A stretch of 53,108 bases of DNA from Pseudomonadota bacterium (GTDB lineage Bacteria > Pseudomonadota > Alphaproteobacteria > Sphingomonadales > Sphingomonadaceae). The first letter of the stretch is position 1; the number at the start of each line of letters is the position of its first letter. The notes under the pieces are model-generated. The model was not told where the DNA came from. It made no database searches and saw nothing but the letters and a program-made list of their open reading frames with translations. Positions 27,526-36,255 of the stretch are shown here, piece by piece. The stretch lies in assembly GCA_023436615.1 (NCBI GenBank), contig JAEZIO010000014.1, forward strand, positions 1 to 53,108, written 5' to 3'. The position numbers and the translations under genes were made by a program.

Positions 27526-29202
27526 ATGACCACGCGCACGGGCGCCAGAACGGGCGGACGAATCCTCGTCGACCAGCTCAAGATCAACGGCTGCGACCGG
27601 ATCTTCACCGTGCCCGGGGAGAGCTTCCTCGCAGTCCTCGACGCGCTCCACGACACGCCCGAAATCGATGTGACCGTCTGCCGCCAGGAAGGCGGGGTCG
27701 CCTACATGGCCGATGCCGACGGCAAGATGACCGGCCGCCCGGGCATCGCCTTCGTCACCCGCGGCCCGGGCGCGACCAACGCCAGCGGCGGGGTCCATGT
27801 CGCCTTCCAGGATTCGACCCCGATGATCCTGTTCATCGGCGATGTCGCGCGTAGCGACCGCGATCGCGAAGGCTTCCAGGAAGTGGACTTTCCGGCTTTC
27901 TTCGGCCCCATCGCCAAATGGGCGGCGCGGATCGAGGACGCGCGCCGAATCCCCGAATATGTCGCTCGAGCGTACCGCGTCGCCACCGCGGGACGTCCCG
28001 GCCCGGTCGTTCTCGCGTTGCCTGAGGATATGCTCCGCGACGAGGTCGAAACGGCGGATCGCCCGTGCGTCGCGCCGGTCGCCGAAGCGCCCGATCCCGG
28101 CGCCATCCAGGCTTTGTTCGAGCTGTTGAAGCAGGCTGCATCGCCGGTCGCGATCGTCGGCGGTGCCGACTGGAGCCCGCGCGCGGGGCACCATTTCGCG
28201 AACTTCGCCTTCCGCTACGGCATCCCCGTCGCCGCCGCGTTCCGCCGCCAGGACGCAATTCCCAACAGCTGCGGAGTCTATGCGGGCCAGCTCGGCTACG
28301 GCCCCAGCCCGAAGCTGCAGCAGCGGATTCGCGACGCCGACCTCATTCTCGCCGTCGGCGCGCGCCTCGGGGAAGCGACGACCGACGGCTACACTTTGGT
28401 CACGCCCGATCATCCCGGCCAGACTTTGGTGCACGTCCACCCCGACCCGAACGAGCTCGGCCGGGTCTATCACGCCGACCTGCCGATCTGCGCCGACATG
28501 GGCGAGTTCGCCGAGATGGTCGACGAATGGCTCGACCCCGATCTGGTCCGCTTTGGCGCCGGGGATGAGGCGCACAAGGAATGGCTCGACTGGTCGGAGC
28601 CGAAGGCTCGGGACCGCGTGAAGCTCGACCTCGGCCCGTGCGTGGCAGCGATGCGCGATCGGCTCCCGGAAAACACGATCGTCTGCAACGGGGCCGGTAA
28701 TTTCTCGGGCTGGTGGCACCGCTACTGGCGCTACGGGATCATGCCGACGCAGCTTGCGCCGACCAGTGGCACGATGGGTTACGGCTTGCCCGCGGCGGTC
28801 GCTGCCGCGCTTCGGTTCAAGGACCGGCCTGTCGTCTGCGTCGCCGGCGACGGCGACTTCCTGATGAACGGGCAGGAGCTCGCGACCGCCGCGCAATATG
28901 GTTGCGACGTGCTCGTGGTCGTCGTCGACAACGGCTCCTACGGCACGATCCGGATGCACCAGGAGCGCGAATATCCCGAGCGCCTCTCGGCCACCGAGCT
29001 GAAGAACCCCGATTTCGCCGCGCTGGCGCGCGCCTACGGCGGCTGGGGGGCGACGGTGGAGAAGACCGGCGATTTCGCGCCGGTGCTGGACGAAGCCCTG
29101 AAGTTGAAGGGCATTCGGCTGGTCCACTGCAGGACCGACGTCGAGCAGATCAGCAACGCGACGACGATTACGAAAATTCGCGAGAGGTCGAAGGCGTCCT
29201 GA
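27526..29202 (+). CDS. Thiamine diphosphate-dependent enzyme, acetolactate synthase-like
   Basis: 558 residues with the three-domain layout of the family: N-terminal Pyr domain with the catalytic-type glutamate in CRQEGGVAYMADADGK, a central domain, and a C-terminal PP domain whose GDG...DN cofactor motif is AGDGDFLMNGQELA and VVVVDNGSYG. Whether it makes acetolactate, decarboxylates a 2-oxoacid or cleaves another substrate cannot be told. No ilvN-like regulatory subunit or ilvC is nearby, which argues against the biosynthetic branched-chain enzyme. Confidence 0.9.
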   Translation: MTTRTGARTGGRILVDQLKINGCDRIFTVPGESFLAVLDALHDTPEIDVTVCRQEGGVAYMADADGKMTGRPGIAFVTRGPGATNASGGVHVAFQDSTPMILFIGDVARSDRDREGFQEVDFPAFFGPIAKWAARIEDARRIPEYVARAYRVATAGRPGPVVLALPEDMLRDEVETADRPCVAPVAEAPDPGAIQALFELLKQAASPVAIVGGADWSPRAGHHFANFAFRYGIPVAAAFRRQDAIPNSCGVYAGQLGYGPSPKLQQRIRDADLILAVGARLGEATTDGYTLVTPDHPGQTLVHVHPDPNELGRVYHADLPICADMGEFAEMVDEWLDPDLVRFGAGDEAHKEWLDWSEPKARDRVKLDLGPCVAAMRDRLPENTIVCNGAGNFSGWWHRYWRYGIMPTQLAPTSGTMGYGLPAAVAAALRFKDRPVVCVAGDGDFLMNGQELATAAQYGCDVLVVVVDNGSYGTIRMHQEREYPERLSATELKNPDFAALARAYGGWGATVEKTGDFAPVLDEALKLKGIRLVHCRTDVEQISNATTITKIRERSKAS

Positions 29203-29431
29203 TCGCGTGCGCGCGTTCGAACAGCGCCTGGTGCGGATCCGGGTCGCTCCGCCTGTCGCGACCTTTCCGGCCGTGCGGCTTTCCTTCGCCGATCTGGTCC
29301 TTCAGCGCCGCGCGCGTTCCCCGATGAGCGAAGCGGTGAAGGAGGTCATCCCAGTCCTCGTGAAAGCTTCCGCGGCGATGCGGCACGATCTCCTCCGGCG
29401 TTGCCCGCTCGAGGAAATCTACGAAATTCAT
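29168..29431 (-). CDS. Possible small hypothetical protein
   Basis: 87-residue frame starting MNFVDFLERATPEEIV, with GC-rich third codon positions. It overlaps the last 35 nt of the ThDP gene and lies 46 nt upstream of the erythromycin-esterase-like gene's end. A plus-strand frame in the same place (GTG 29207 to 29440, 77 residues) is almost as plausible, 4 nt after the ThDP stop. Neither has a clear ribosome-binding site or a recognised domain; at most one is real. Confidence 0.3.
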   Translation of the reverse strand: MNFVDFLERATPEEIVPHRRGSFHEDWDDLLHRFAHRGTRAALKDQIGEGKPHGRKGRDRRSDPDPHQALFERAHAIRTPSTSREFS

Positions 29432-29477
29432 GTAGGTTAGTTCCGGAAGTTAAGTTCAGTCCGGATGTGAGACGCCG

Positions 29478-30797
29478 CTACAGCCCGAACGGGTAGGTTT
29501 CATCCTCGCCGGGGCGCTGCTCGCCCGGCAGCGGCGTCACCGCTTTCGTCTCGTCGAACCACACCCAGGCATCATACTGGCGCGGCAGGATGCATTCCGA
29601 ATAGTGGCTCCAGCGCTCGGTTTCGGGCCGGTAGATGACGCCGATGAAGCGCTGCAGCCTCGGCTCCGCCAGGGCCTCCTTGATGTCGCGGCCGATCTCC
29701 TCGGCACGCAGGTCGAGCAGGAAGCGCGGCAGGCCGCTGTCGTGCGACACGCGCTCGTAGCTTTCGGGAAGCGACGGATTGACGGCCTTGACCTTCATCG
29801 GCTCGTCCCAGTCGTCGGCCGCCGCCACCGTCCCACGATGCGTTCCGAAGCCGATCAGCCGCGCTTGTCCCTCGAGCCGCTCCTTGACCAGCTGGCCGAT
29901 GTTGAGCTCGCCGCGCACCTGGCCCATGTCGGTGTGCGCAGCATTGCCGATGTGGCTGTTGTGCGCCCACACGATCGCCTTCGAGCTCGGCCCCTTGGCG
30001 TCGAGAAGCTGGACGAGCGTCTCGAACATGTGCGTATCGCGCAGGTTCCAGCTCTCCGCGGCGCCATGGTACATCACGCGATAATAGGCCTCGGCGTTCT
30101 TCACGAGGCGCGCGTTCGCTGCGGCATCGAGCCACTCGTCGCATTCCTCGCTGAGGCACTGGAAGTTGCGCTGGCTGAGCTCGCGCATCATCTGGGTCAC
30201 GCCGACCTCACAGCGCGCATAGCCCTCGTGCAGCGACAGCGCGCCGTAGCGCGCCGGATTGTCGGCCCACGGCTCGAGGCATCCGTAGCGTTTGCGCGCG
30301 ATCTTGGCGGCTTCGGGATCTTGCTTGTCGAGGAAGTCGATCACCGCCCGCATCGACGCGTTGAGATTGTACAAATCGAGCCCGTAGAAGCCCGCCATCT
30401 GCTCGTAGGGGCGATCCGCGTTGTGCCGTCGCATCCAGCGGATGAAGGCGTCGACCTCGCGGTTGCGCCACATCCAGCTCGGGAAGCGTTCGAACGCCGT
30501 GGTTTCGCCGTCACGTCGCTCCCGGTGCCTGACGTAGCGGTCGATCGTCGCCGCGTCCGGCCAGTCGGCCTCCACCGCTACGATGGTGAAGCCGTGATGG
30601 GCGATCAGGCGCTTGGAGATCTGAGCGCGCGCCCGGTAGAATTCGGATGTGCCGTGGCTCGCTTCGCCGAGGCAGACCACGCGCGCGTCGCCGAACCGGT
30701 CGAAGAAGGCCGCGAAGCGGTCGTCGTCGATCTCCGGCAGCGGCTCGGCCGAACGCCGGATGAGTTCCGGAACATCGGTCCGGACGGTCTCAGCCAT
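29478..30797 (-). CDS. Erythromycin esterase family protein
   Basis: 439 residues. The family's histidine/glutamate motifs are GEASHGTSEFYRARAQ near residue 41 and WAHNSHIGNA at about 270. Most chromosomal members have unknown substrates and do not confer macrolide resistance, so resistance should not be inferred. Its start overlaps pcm by 8 nt on the same strand, suggesting co-transcription pcm then this gene. Confidence 0.9.
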   Translation of the reverse strand: MAETVRTDVPELIRRSAEPLPEIDDDRFAAFFDRFGDARVVCLGEASHGTSEFYRARAQISKRLIAHHGFTIVAVEADWPDAATIDRYVRHRERRDGETTAFERFPSWMWRNREVDAFIRWMRRHNADRPYEQMAGFYGLDLYNLNASMRAVIDFLDKQDPEAAKIARKRYGCLEPWADNPARYGALSLHEGYARCEVGVTQMMRELSQRNFQCLSEECDEWLDAAANARLVKNAEAYYRVMYHGAAESWNLRDTHMFETLVQLLDAKGPSSKAIVWAHNSHIGNAAHTDMGQVRGELNIGQLVKERLEGQARLIGFGTHRGTVAAADDWDEPMKVKAVNPSLPESYERVSHDSGLPRFLLDLRAEEIGRDIKEALAEPRLQRFIGVIYRPETERWSHYSECILPRQYDAWVWFDETKAVTPLPGEQRPGEDETYPFGL

Positions 30798-31455
30798 TGC
30801 TCCACCCTTCCTCGCCGATCAGCGGAACGAAGCGCACCGCCCCGAGGTCTTCGTTGATCAGCTTGCCCCCGGGCCCCTTGGTTACCTTGACCAGCTTCTG
30901 TACCCAGTCGGGCGCGCCAACCGGCATCACCACCCTTCCGCCGTCGGCCAGTTGGTCGATCCAGCTTTTCGGAACGTGGCTGCCGCTGGCGGCCGCCACT
31001 ATGGCATCGAACGGTGCGGCGGCGGGCCAGCCGCGCGTGCCGTCGCCCTCGACGATCTCGACATTGTCATAGCCCAGGCGTCGCATCCGCTCGCGCGCGA
31101 TTTCCACCAGCTCGGCCTGCCGCTCGATGGCGACAACGCGGCCGGCGATGCGGCTCATAAGCGCCGCCGCGTAGCCCGAGCCGGCGCCTACCTCGAGCAC
31201 CCGGTCGCCGGGCCCGATCCCGGCCGCCTCGATCATCAGCGCGACGATGTATGGCTGGGAGATCGTCTGCCCGGCCTCGATCGGCAGCGGGTGATCGCCG
31301 TAAGCGGCCTCGCGCAGCTCTTCGGCCAGGAATTCCTCGCGCGGAACCGCGCGGAAGGCCTCGAGGATCTTGGGATCGCGGATTCCGCGGCCGTGGATCT
31401 GTCGCTCGACCATCGCCTCGCGCTCCGCGGCGAAGTCTGTCATGGTCCCGGCCAT
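30790..31455 (-). CDS. pcm: Protein-L-isoaspartate O-methyltransferase
   Basis: Repairs isoaspartyl residues by SAM-dependent methylation. 221 residues with VEVGAGSGYAAALMSRIAG-type SAM motif (VLEVGAGSGYAAAL, about 86-99), the family-typical PHLPIEAGQTISQPY variant DHPLPIEAGQTISQPY, and the PVG acidic-pocket region VVMPVGAPDWVQKLV. Operon with the downstream erythromycin-esterase-like gene (8-nt overlap). Divergent from the methyltransferase at 31503. Confidence 0.95.
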   Translation of the reverse strand: MAGTMTDFAAEREAMVERQIHGRGIRDPKILEAFRAVPREEFLAEELREAAYGDHPLPIEAGQTISQPYIVALMIEAAGIGPGDRVLEVGAGSGYAAALMSRIAGRVVAIERQAELVEIARERMRRLGYDNVEIVEGDGTRGWPAAAPFDAIVAAASGSHVPKSWIDQLADGGRVVMPVGAPDWVQKLVKVTKGPGGKLINEDLGAVRFVPLIGEEGWSNG

Positions 31456-31502
31456 GTGCCACCTCCGGCCATGAAAACCCTCGAGCCGAGGAGCCCGTTC
31501 CG

Positions 31503-32309
31503 ATGAAAGACGCAGAGGTACGGTTCAGCGGCTCGGTCCCCGCTAGCTACGACGAGCTGATGGTCCCGCTGCTGTTCCGGCCTTATGCCGAAGAGCTGGC
31601 GCGGCGGGCGCAGCGCCTCGGCCCGAAACGAATTCTGGAAACCGCCGCCGGCACCGGCGCTGTCACGCAAGCGCTTCATCAATCGCTGCCGGACGCGGAC
31701 ATCGTCGCGACCGATCTCAATCCGCCGATGCTCGAAGTCGCATCCAGGAGGGTGCGGTCGCCCAAGGTGAAGTTCGAGCAGGCCGATGCCCAAGCCCTGC
31801 CGTTCGAGGCGGGAAGCTTTGACCTCGTCGTCTGCCAGTTCGGGGCGATGTTCTTCCCCGACAAGGTGCTTGGCCATTCCGAGGCGCGCCGCGTTCTGCG
31901 TGACGGCGGCGCGTATTTGCTGGCGATCTGGGACCGCATCGAGCGCAACCCGATGAGCGAGACGGCGCAGCAGGCGCTGATCGACCTCTTTCCCGATGAT
32001 CCGCCGCTGTTCATGCAGGAAGGGCCGTTCGGCTATCACGACCGCGAAGCCATCGAGCGCGACCTTCGCGGCGCCGGCTTTGCGGACGTGACGATCGAAA
32101 CCGTCGAACTGACCAGCCGCGCGCCGTCGTCCGAGGATGCGGCCCGCGCGCTCTGCTACGGCACGCCGATGGGCGTCGAGGTCGAGGATCGCGCGCCAGG
32201 AACGCTCGAACGGGCCTTCGAGCGAGTGAAAGCCGGGCTTGCGCGCTTCGACGGCCCGGACGGATCGAGCGCGCCGATGTCGACGCACATCGTCACCGCG
32301 ACTAAATGA
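31503..32309 (+). CDS. Class I SAM-dependent methyltransferase
   Basis: 268 residues: SAM motif I ETAAGTGAVTQAL (about 46-58), acidic residue in IVATDLNPPML, motif IV FDLVVCQFGAMFF. The type-11 methyltransferase fold resembles UbiE/Coq5-like enzymes but the substrate is unknown. Start at 31503 with GAGGAG about 12 nt upstream. Convergent with thiG, with an 8-nt overlap at the 3' ends. Confidence 0.88.
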   Translation: MKDAEVRFSGSVPASYDELMVPLLFRPYAEELARRAQRLGPKRILETAAGTGAVTQALHQSLPDADIVATDLNPPMLEVASRRVRSPKVKFEQADAQALPFEAGSFDLVVCQFGAMFFPDKVLGHSEARRVLRDGGAYLLAIWDRIERNPMSETAQQALIDLFPDDPPLFMQEGPFGYHDREAIERDLRGAGFADVTIETVELTSRAPSSEDAARALCYGTPMGVEVEDRAPGTLERAFERVKAGLARFDGPDGSSAPMSTHIVTATK

Positions 32310-33093
32310 GCCCTGCCAGGGGACTGCTGGGATCGGCGTAGCGGCGCTTGCCCATCCGTCCCGCGAGATAGGCCAGTCGCCCCGCCTCGACCGCCGATTT
32401 CATCGCGCGGGCCATCATCACCGGGTCCTTGGCCTCGGCGATCGCGGTGTTCATCAGCACGCCGTCGCAGCCCAACTCCATCGCCACCGCTGCGTCGCTC
32501 GCGGTGCCGACGCCCGCATCGACAAGCACCGGCACCTTCGCGCCTTCGACGATCAGCCGGATCGTGACACGGTTCTGGATTCCGAGACCCGAGCCGATCG
32601 GCGCGCCCAATGGCATGATCGCGACCGCACCGGCTTCCTCGAGCTGCTTGGCGGCGATGGGATCGTCGACGCAATAGACCATCGGCTCGAAGCCCTCCTT
32701 CACCAGGACCTCGGTGGCCTTCAGGGTCTCGCGCATGTCGGGGTAGAGCGTCTTCGCCTCCCCGAGCACTTCGAGCTTCACCAGGTTCCAGCCGCCCGCC
32801 TCTCGCGCCAGGCGGAGCGTACGGATCGCCTCGTCGGCAGTGAAGCAGCCGGCCGTGTTCGGCAGGTACGTCACCTTCTTCGGATCGATGAAATCCGTGA
32901 GCAGCGGCTGGTTCGGGTCGGCGACGTTCACGCGCCGCACCGCCACCGTGACGATCTCGGCGCCCGACGCCTCGACCGCGGCCGCATTGTCGTCGAAGCT
33001 CTTGTACTTGCCGGTGCCAACGATGAGGCGCGACGTGAACGTCCGCCCGGCGACGGTCCAGCTGTCGGCGGCAATCGATTGCGGGGCGTTCAC
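32302..33093 (-). CDS. thiG: Thiazole synthase ThiG
   Basis: Forms the thiazole phosphate ring of thiamine from deoxyxylulose phosphate, dehydroglycine and ThiS thiocarboxylate. 263 residues, TIM barrel, with SRLIVGTGKYKSF at the start, LPNTAGCFTADEA, NLVKLEVLGE (Schiff-base lysine region), and PVLVDAGVGTASDAAVAMELG. Preceded by thiS on the same strand with a 1-nt gap. No other thi gene is in the window. Confidence 0.97.
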   Translation of the reverse strand: MNAPQSIAADSWTVAGRTFTSRLIVGTGKYKSFDDNAAAVEASGAEIVTVAVRRVNVADPNQPLLTDFIDPKKVTYLPNTAGCFTADEAIRTLRLAREAGGWNLVKLEVLGEAKTLYPDMRETLKATEVLVKEGFEPMVYCVDDPIAAKQLEEAGAVAIMPLGAPIGSGLGIQNRVTIRLIVEGAKVPVLVDAGVGTASDAAVAMELGCDGVLMNTAIAEAKDPVMMARAMKSAVEAGRLAYLAGRMGKRRYADPSSPLAGLI

Positions 33094-33094
33094 G

Positions 33095-33298
33095 TCAGCC
33101 TCCTCCGACGAAATGGACGATCTCGAACGAATCGCCGCAGCTGACGGTGACGCTGTCGAGCGTGGATCGCGGAACGACCTCGAGATTGCGCTCCACAGCC
33201 ACCTTGCGCGGGTCGATCCCGATCGCGCGCAGCATCGCCGTGATGCTGCTCCCTTGCGGGATCAGCCGCGGTTCCCCGTTCACGCTTACCGAAATCAT
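33095..33298 (-). CDS. thiS: Sulfur carrier protein ThiS
   Basis: 67 residues, beta-grasp fold: MISVSVNGEPRLIPQ, VAVERNLEVVPR and the C-terminal FEIVHFVGGG. The carrier becomes a thiocarboxylate on its terminal glycine; here the tail has three glycines where two are usual. Start at 33298 matches the family; an in-frame ATG at 33322 would add eight residues. Directly upstream of thiG. Confidence 0.92.
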   Translation of the reverse strand: MISVSVNGEPRLIPQGSSITAMLRAIGIDPRKVAVERNLEVVPRSTLDSVTVSCGDSFEIVHFVGGG

Positions 33299-33472
33299 GT
33301 CTTCTTGAGCCGTTTCAGCCATTTACGCCAATACGCTTTGTCGATCGCACTATCGCTCATATAGAGCCGCGCCGGACCGATGCCAGCCGCTCTCTCGGGC
33401 TGGACGCGGCGGTGAAGCTCTGCAAGTGGCGGTCGGCAAGCGCGGCGCGCCGAATTCGAATAGGGGAGTGCA

Positions 33473-33961
33473 ATGGCCGGACCAGCGAAGGGCGGCGGCG
33501 AGAAGAACGGAATGCGGATCGATCCCGCCCTTGTCCGCGAGCTTGCCGAGCTTCTGACCGAGAACAGCCTCACCGAGATCGAGGTCGAGGACGGCGACCG
33601 CAAGATCCGGGTCCAGCGCAACCTTTTCGCCGGGTCTGCGCCCGCACCAGCTCCGACCGCCGCGCCCGTCGCGCAACCGATGACCGCGCCGCCGATGCAC
33701 GCGGAAGCGCCGGTTGGCGACCTTGACGGAGAAAGCGTCCGCTCGCCGATGGTCGGGACCGCCTTCCTCGCGTCCGAGCCGGGCGCCGAGCCGTTCGTCT
33801 CGCCCGGTGACTCGGTGAAGGCCGGCGACACTTTGTTGATCGTCGAAGCGATGAAGGTGATGAATCCTATCACCGCCCCGCGCGGCGGAGTCATCAAGCA
33901 GGTCCTCGTCGAGAACGGCCAGCCGGTGGAGTTCGATCAGCCGCTGGTCCTCCTCGCTTAG
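33473..33961 (+). CDS. accB: Acetyl-CoA carboxylase biotin carboxyl carrier protein
   Basis: 162 residues. Biotin is attached at K128 in VEAMKVMNPI. An N-terminal helical region (about 15-50), an Ala/Pro-rich flexible linker (about 54-80) and a C-terminal biotinyl domain. Start at 33473 with GGGGAG upstream. accC follows after 6 nt, giving the standard accBC operon for malonyl-CoA supply. Confidence 0.97.
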   Translation: MAGPAKGGGEKNGMRIDPALVRELAELLTENSLTEIEVEDGDRKIRVQRNLFAGSAPAPAPTAAPVAQPMTAPPMHAEAPVGDLDGESVRSPMVGTAFLASEPGAEPFVSPGDSVKAGDTLLIVEAMKVMNPITAPRGGVIKQVLVENGQPVEFDQPLVLLA

Positions 33962-33967
33962 CCTCCG

Positions 33968-35317
33968 ATGCCAATCCAGAAACTCCTGATCGCCAACCGC
34001 GGCGAGATCGCGCTTCGAATCCACCGCGCCTGCCACGAAATGGGCATCAAGACGGTGGCGGTCCATTCGACCGCAGACGCGGACGCGATGCACGTCCGGC
34101 TCGCCGACGAGACGGTCTGCATCGGCCCGCCGCCGGCGACGGAATCCTACCTCAACATCCCGAACATCATTTCGGCGGCCGAGATCGTCCACGCCGACGC
34201 GGTTCACCCCGGCTACGGCTTCCTGTCCGAGAACGCGCAGTTCGCCGAGATCGTCGAGAGCCACGGGATCACCTGGGTCGGGCCCAAGCCCGAGCATATC
34301 CGGATCATGGGCGACAAGATCGAGGCCAAGCGCACCGCCGCGAAGCTGGGGCTTCCGCTCGTCCCCGGCTCCGACGGGCCGCTCGAGGATATCGCCGAGG
34401 CCAAGAGGCTGGCCGACGAAATCGGCTATCCGGTGCTGATCAAGGCCGCTTCCGGCGGCGGCGGGCGCGGAATGAAGGTCGTTCCGCAAGAAGAGCAGTT
34501 CGAAAGCCTCATGAGCCAGGCCGCCTCTGAGGCCCGGTCGGCCTTCGGCGACGACACCGTCTACATGGAGAAATATCTCGCCGACCCCCGCCACATCGAA
34601 TTCCAGGTGTTCGGCGACGGCAATGGCGAAGCGATCCACCTCGGCGAGCGCGACTGTTCGCTCCAGCGGCGCCACCAGAAGGTGCTCGAGGAAGCGCCCT
34701 CCCCCGTCATCACCCCGCAAGAGCGCGAGCGCATGGGCGAGGTCGTCCGCAAGGCCATGGCCGAGATGGGCTATCGCGGCGCCGGCACGATCGAGTTCCT
34801 GTACGAGAACGGCGAATTCTACTTCATCGAGATGAACACCCGGCTGCAGGTCGAGCATCCGGTGACCGAGATGATCAGCGGCATCGACCTCGTGCGCGAG
34901 CAGATCCGGGTGGCCAACGGCGACGGACTCACCTGCCGTCAGGACCAGATTCGCCTTCACGGCCACGCGATCGAGTGCCGGATCAACGCCGAGGACCCGC
35001 AGACCTTCACGCCTTCGCCCGGCCTCGTGAAGAATTACGTCGCTCCGGGCGGGATGCACGTGCGCGTCGATAGCGGCCTCTACACCGGCTATCGCGTGCC
35101 CCCTTATTACGACAGCATGATCGCCAAGCTGATCGTCTACGGCACCACCCGCGAGCGCTGCATCATGCGCCTGAAGCGCGCGCTCGAGGAGTTCGTCGTC
35201 GAGGGCATGAAGACCACCGTCCCGCTCCACCAGCGCATCGTCCGCGACCCCGAGTTCCTCGCCGGCGACTATACGATCAAATGGCTTGAGGCCTGGCTCG
35301 AGAAAAACCCCGAGTAA
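33968..35317 (+). CDS. accC: Acetyl-CoA carboxylase biotin carboxylase subunit
   Basis: 449 residues, ATP-grasp carboxylase that carboxylates the biotin of AccB. Motifs: IANRGEIALRIHRAC, ATP-binding KAASGGGGRGMKVV, metal-binding EFLYENGEFYFIEMNTRLQVEHPVTE (given in parts: FYFIEMN, RLQVEHPVTE), and HAIECRINAED. Length and order are typical. Confidence 0.98.
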   Translation: MPIQKLLIANRGEIALRIHRACHEMGIKTVAVHSTADADAMHVRLADETVCIGPPPATESYLNIPNIISAAEIVHADAVHPGYGFLSENAQFAEIVESHGITWVGPKPEHIRIMGDKIEAKRTAAKLGLPLVPGSDGPLEDIAEAKRLADEIGYPVLIKAASGGGGRGMKVVPQEEQFESLMSQAASEARSAFGDDTVYMEKYLADPRHIEFQVFGDGNGEAIHLGERDCSLQRRHQKVLEEAPSPVITPQERERMGEVVRKAMAEMGYRGAGTIEFLYENGEFYFIEMNTRLQVEHPVTEMISGIDLVREQIRVANGDGLTCRQDQIRLHGHAIECRINAEDPQTFTPSPGLVKNYVAPGGMHVRVDSGLYTGYRVPPYYDSMIAKLIVYGTTRERCIMRLKRALEEFVVEGMKTTVPLHQRIVRDPEFLAGDYTIKWLEAWLEKNPE

Positions 35318-35341
35318 GACGGGCCGCTCGCAGCCCGACCT

Positions 35342-35971
35342 TTAGACACCGCGCTGCCGTAACACCTGCAGCGCCTTGTCCCGATCGACGCCACGGTCTC
35401 GCAACAGCCGTTCCGCACTTGTGTCATGTAGTAAGAGAATGGCGGCGAGCACATGGCCGCCTGTCAGGCTTCCTCCGCCGGACGCCGTCATATCCAGGAT
35501 CGCACGTTGAACCACGCGCTGAAATTCATAAGAGGGCGATGGGTCCTTTCCGATCGCTTCGCCGGGAGTCCCGGTTCCGATTGAAGGAAAGATCAGTTCC
35601 CTGACAGTGCTCGGAGCTACTCCGCATGCCTTCAGGATGGCGACGGCATCGACATCGTAGGTCAATGAAAAAAGGAGATGATCGAGAGTTGCCTCTGCGT
35701 GGCCGCGCTCCGTGGCGGCGTCCAGCGCACGGTGCAGAGTTTCTTCCAAAGTGAAAGCGAATGTCGTTCCGCCGCCTCGCCGCTTCGCGGGAGTCGGCTC
35801 AGACGATTGGTCTGAATTCTTGATGCGAGCTGACAGGCTATTCCAATCAGCCGTTCCGAAGAGTCGGGCAATGAGCTCCAGGCTTTCGCCAACGGTAATC
35901 TTGTAATTCCGCTCGGCAAGCGCTTCGCGGAGCGTCCGCGCCATGATCTTGGCGTCGCGATAATCGCGCAT
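35342..35971 (-). CDS. Glyoxalase_8-like domain fused to Clp N-terminal repeats, no ATPase
   Basis: 209 residues. N-terminal 50 residues (YRDAKIMARTLREALAERN, then SLELIARLFGTADWNSLSA) match the small helical domain often labelled Glyoxalase_8. Residues about 72-209 look like the double Clp-N repeat of ClpA/ClpC (ETLHRALDAATERGHAEATL, LDHLLFSLTYDVDAVAIL, then GGHVLAAILLLHDTSAERLL). No Walker motifs follow. Such stand-alone N-domains can bind adaptors or substrates of Clp machines; function here is inferred. Convergent with accC. Confidence 0.78.
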   Translation of the reverse strand: MRDYRDAKIMARTLREALAERNYKITVGESLELIARLFGTADWNSLSARIKNSDQSSEPTPAKRRGGGTTFAFTLEETLHRALDAATERGHAEATLDHLLFSLTYDVDAVAILKACGVAPSTVRELIFPSIGTGTPGEAIGKDPSPSYEFQRVVQRAILDMTASGGGSLTGGHVLAAILLLHDTSAERLLRDRGVDRDKALQVLRQRGV

Positions 35972-36255
35972 GTGAAGTTCCTTTGCGTGAACGAAGGCCG
36001 ACTGTCAGGTGCTTGCGTTGCTGACCCGTTCGTTCGGGCAAAGGGCTTCACGAATTGGATGCGTTCACCATACCCTTTTGGGGCGCAAGCAGCAGGTCGC
36101 ATCAACCGCTTGCAAGATGCAATATCGGGCGAGAGCCTGTCAAATTACGCGACACCATTCCTGATTGTGTAATCAGCAGTGACGTAGGCTTTGAGCGGTG
36201 AGCGGTCCTTCTCGCGATGGCGAGACACACGGCACTTAGCCAGGCGCACTGGCCG

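Noticed and set aside
27325..29127. 600-residue minus-strand frame opposite the ThDP enzyme
   Set aside because: Long, but antisense to a gene with intact cofactor motifs, and it also covers the SRPBCC gene in another frame.
29478..30797. Macrolide resistance gene
   Set aside because: Only family-level similarity to erythromycin esterases; no mobile or resistance context.
33350..35230. 626-residue minus-strand frame opposite accB-accC
   Set aside because: The accBC frames have all catalytic and biotinyl motifs; the antisense frame has none.
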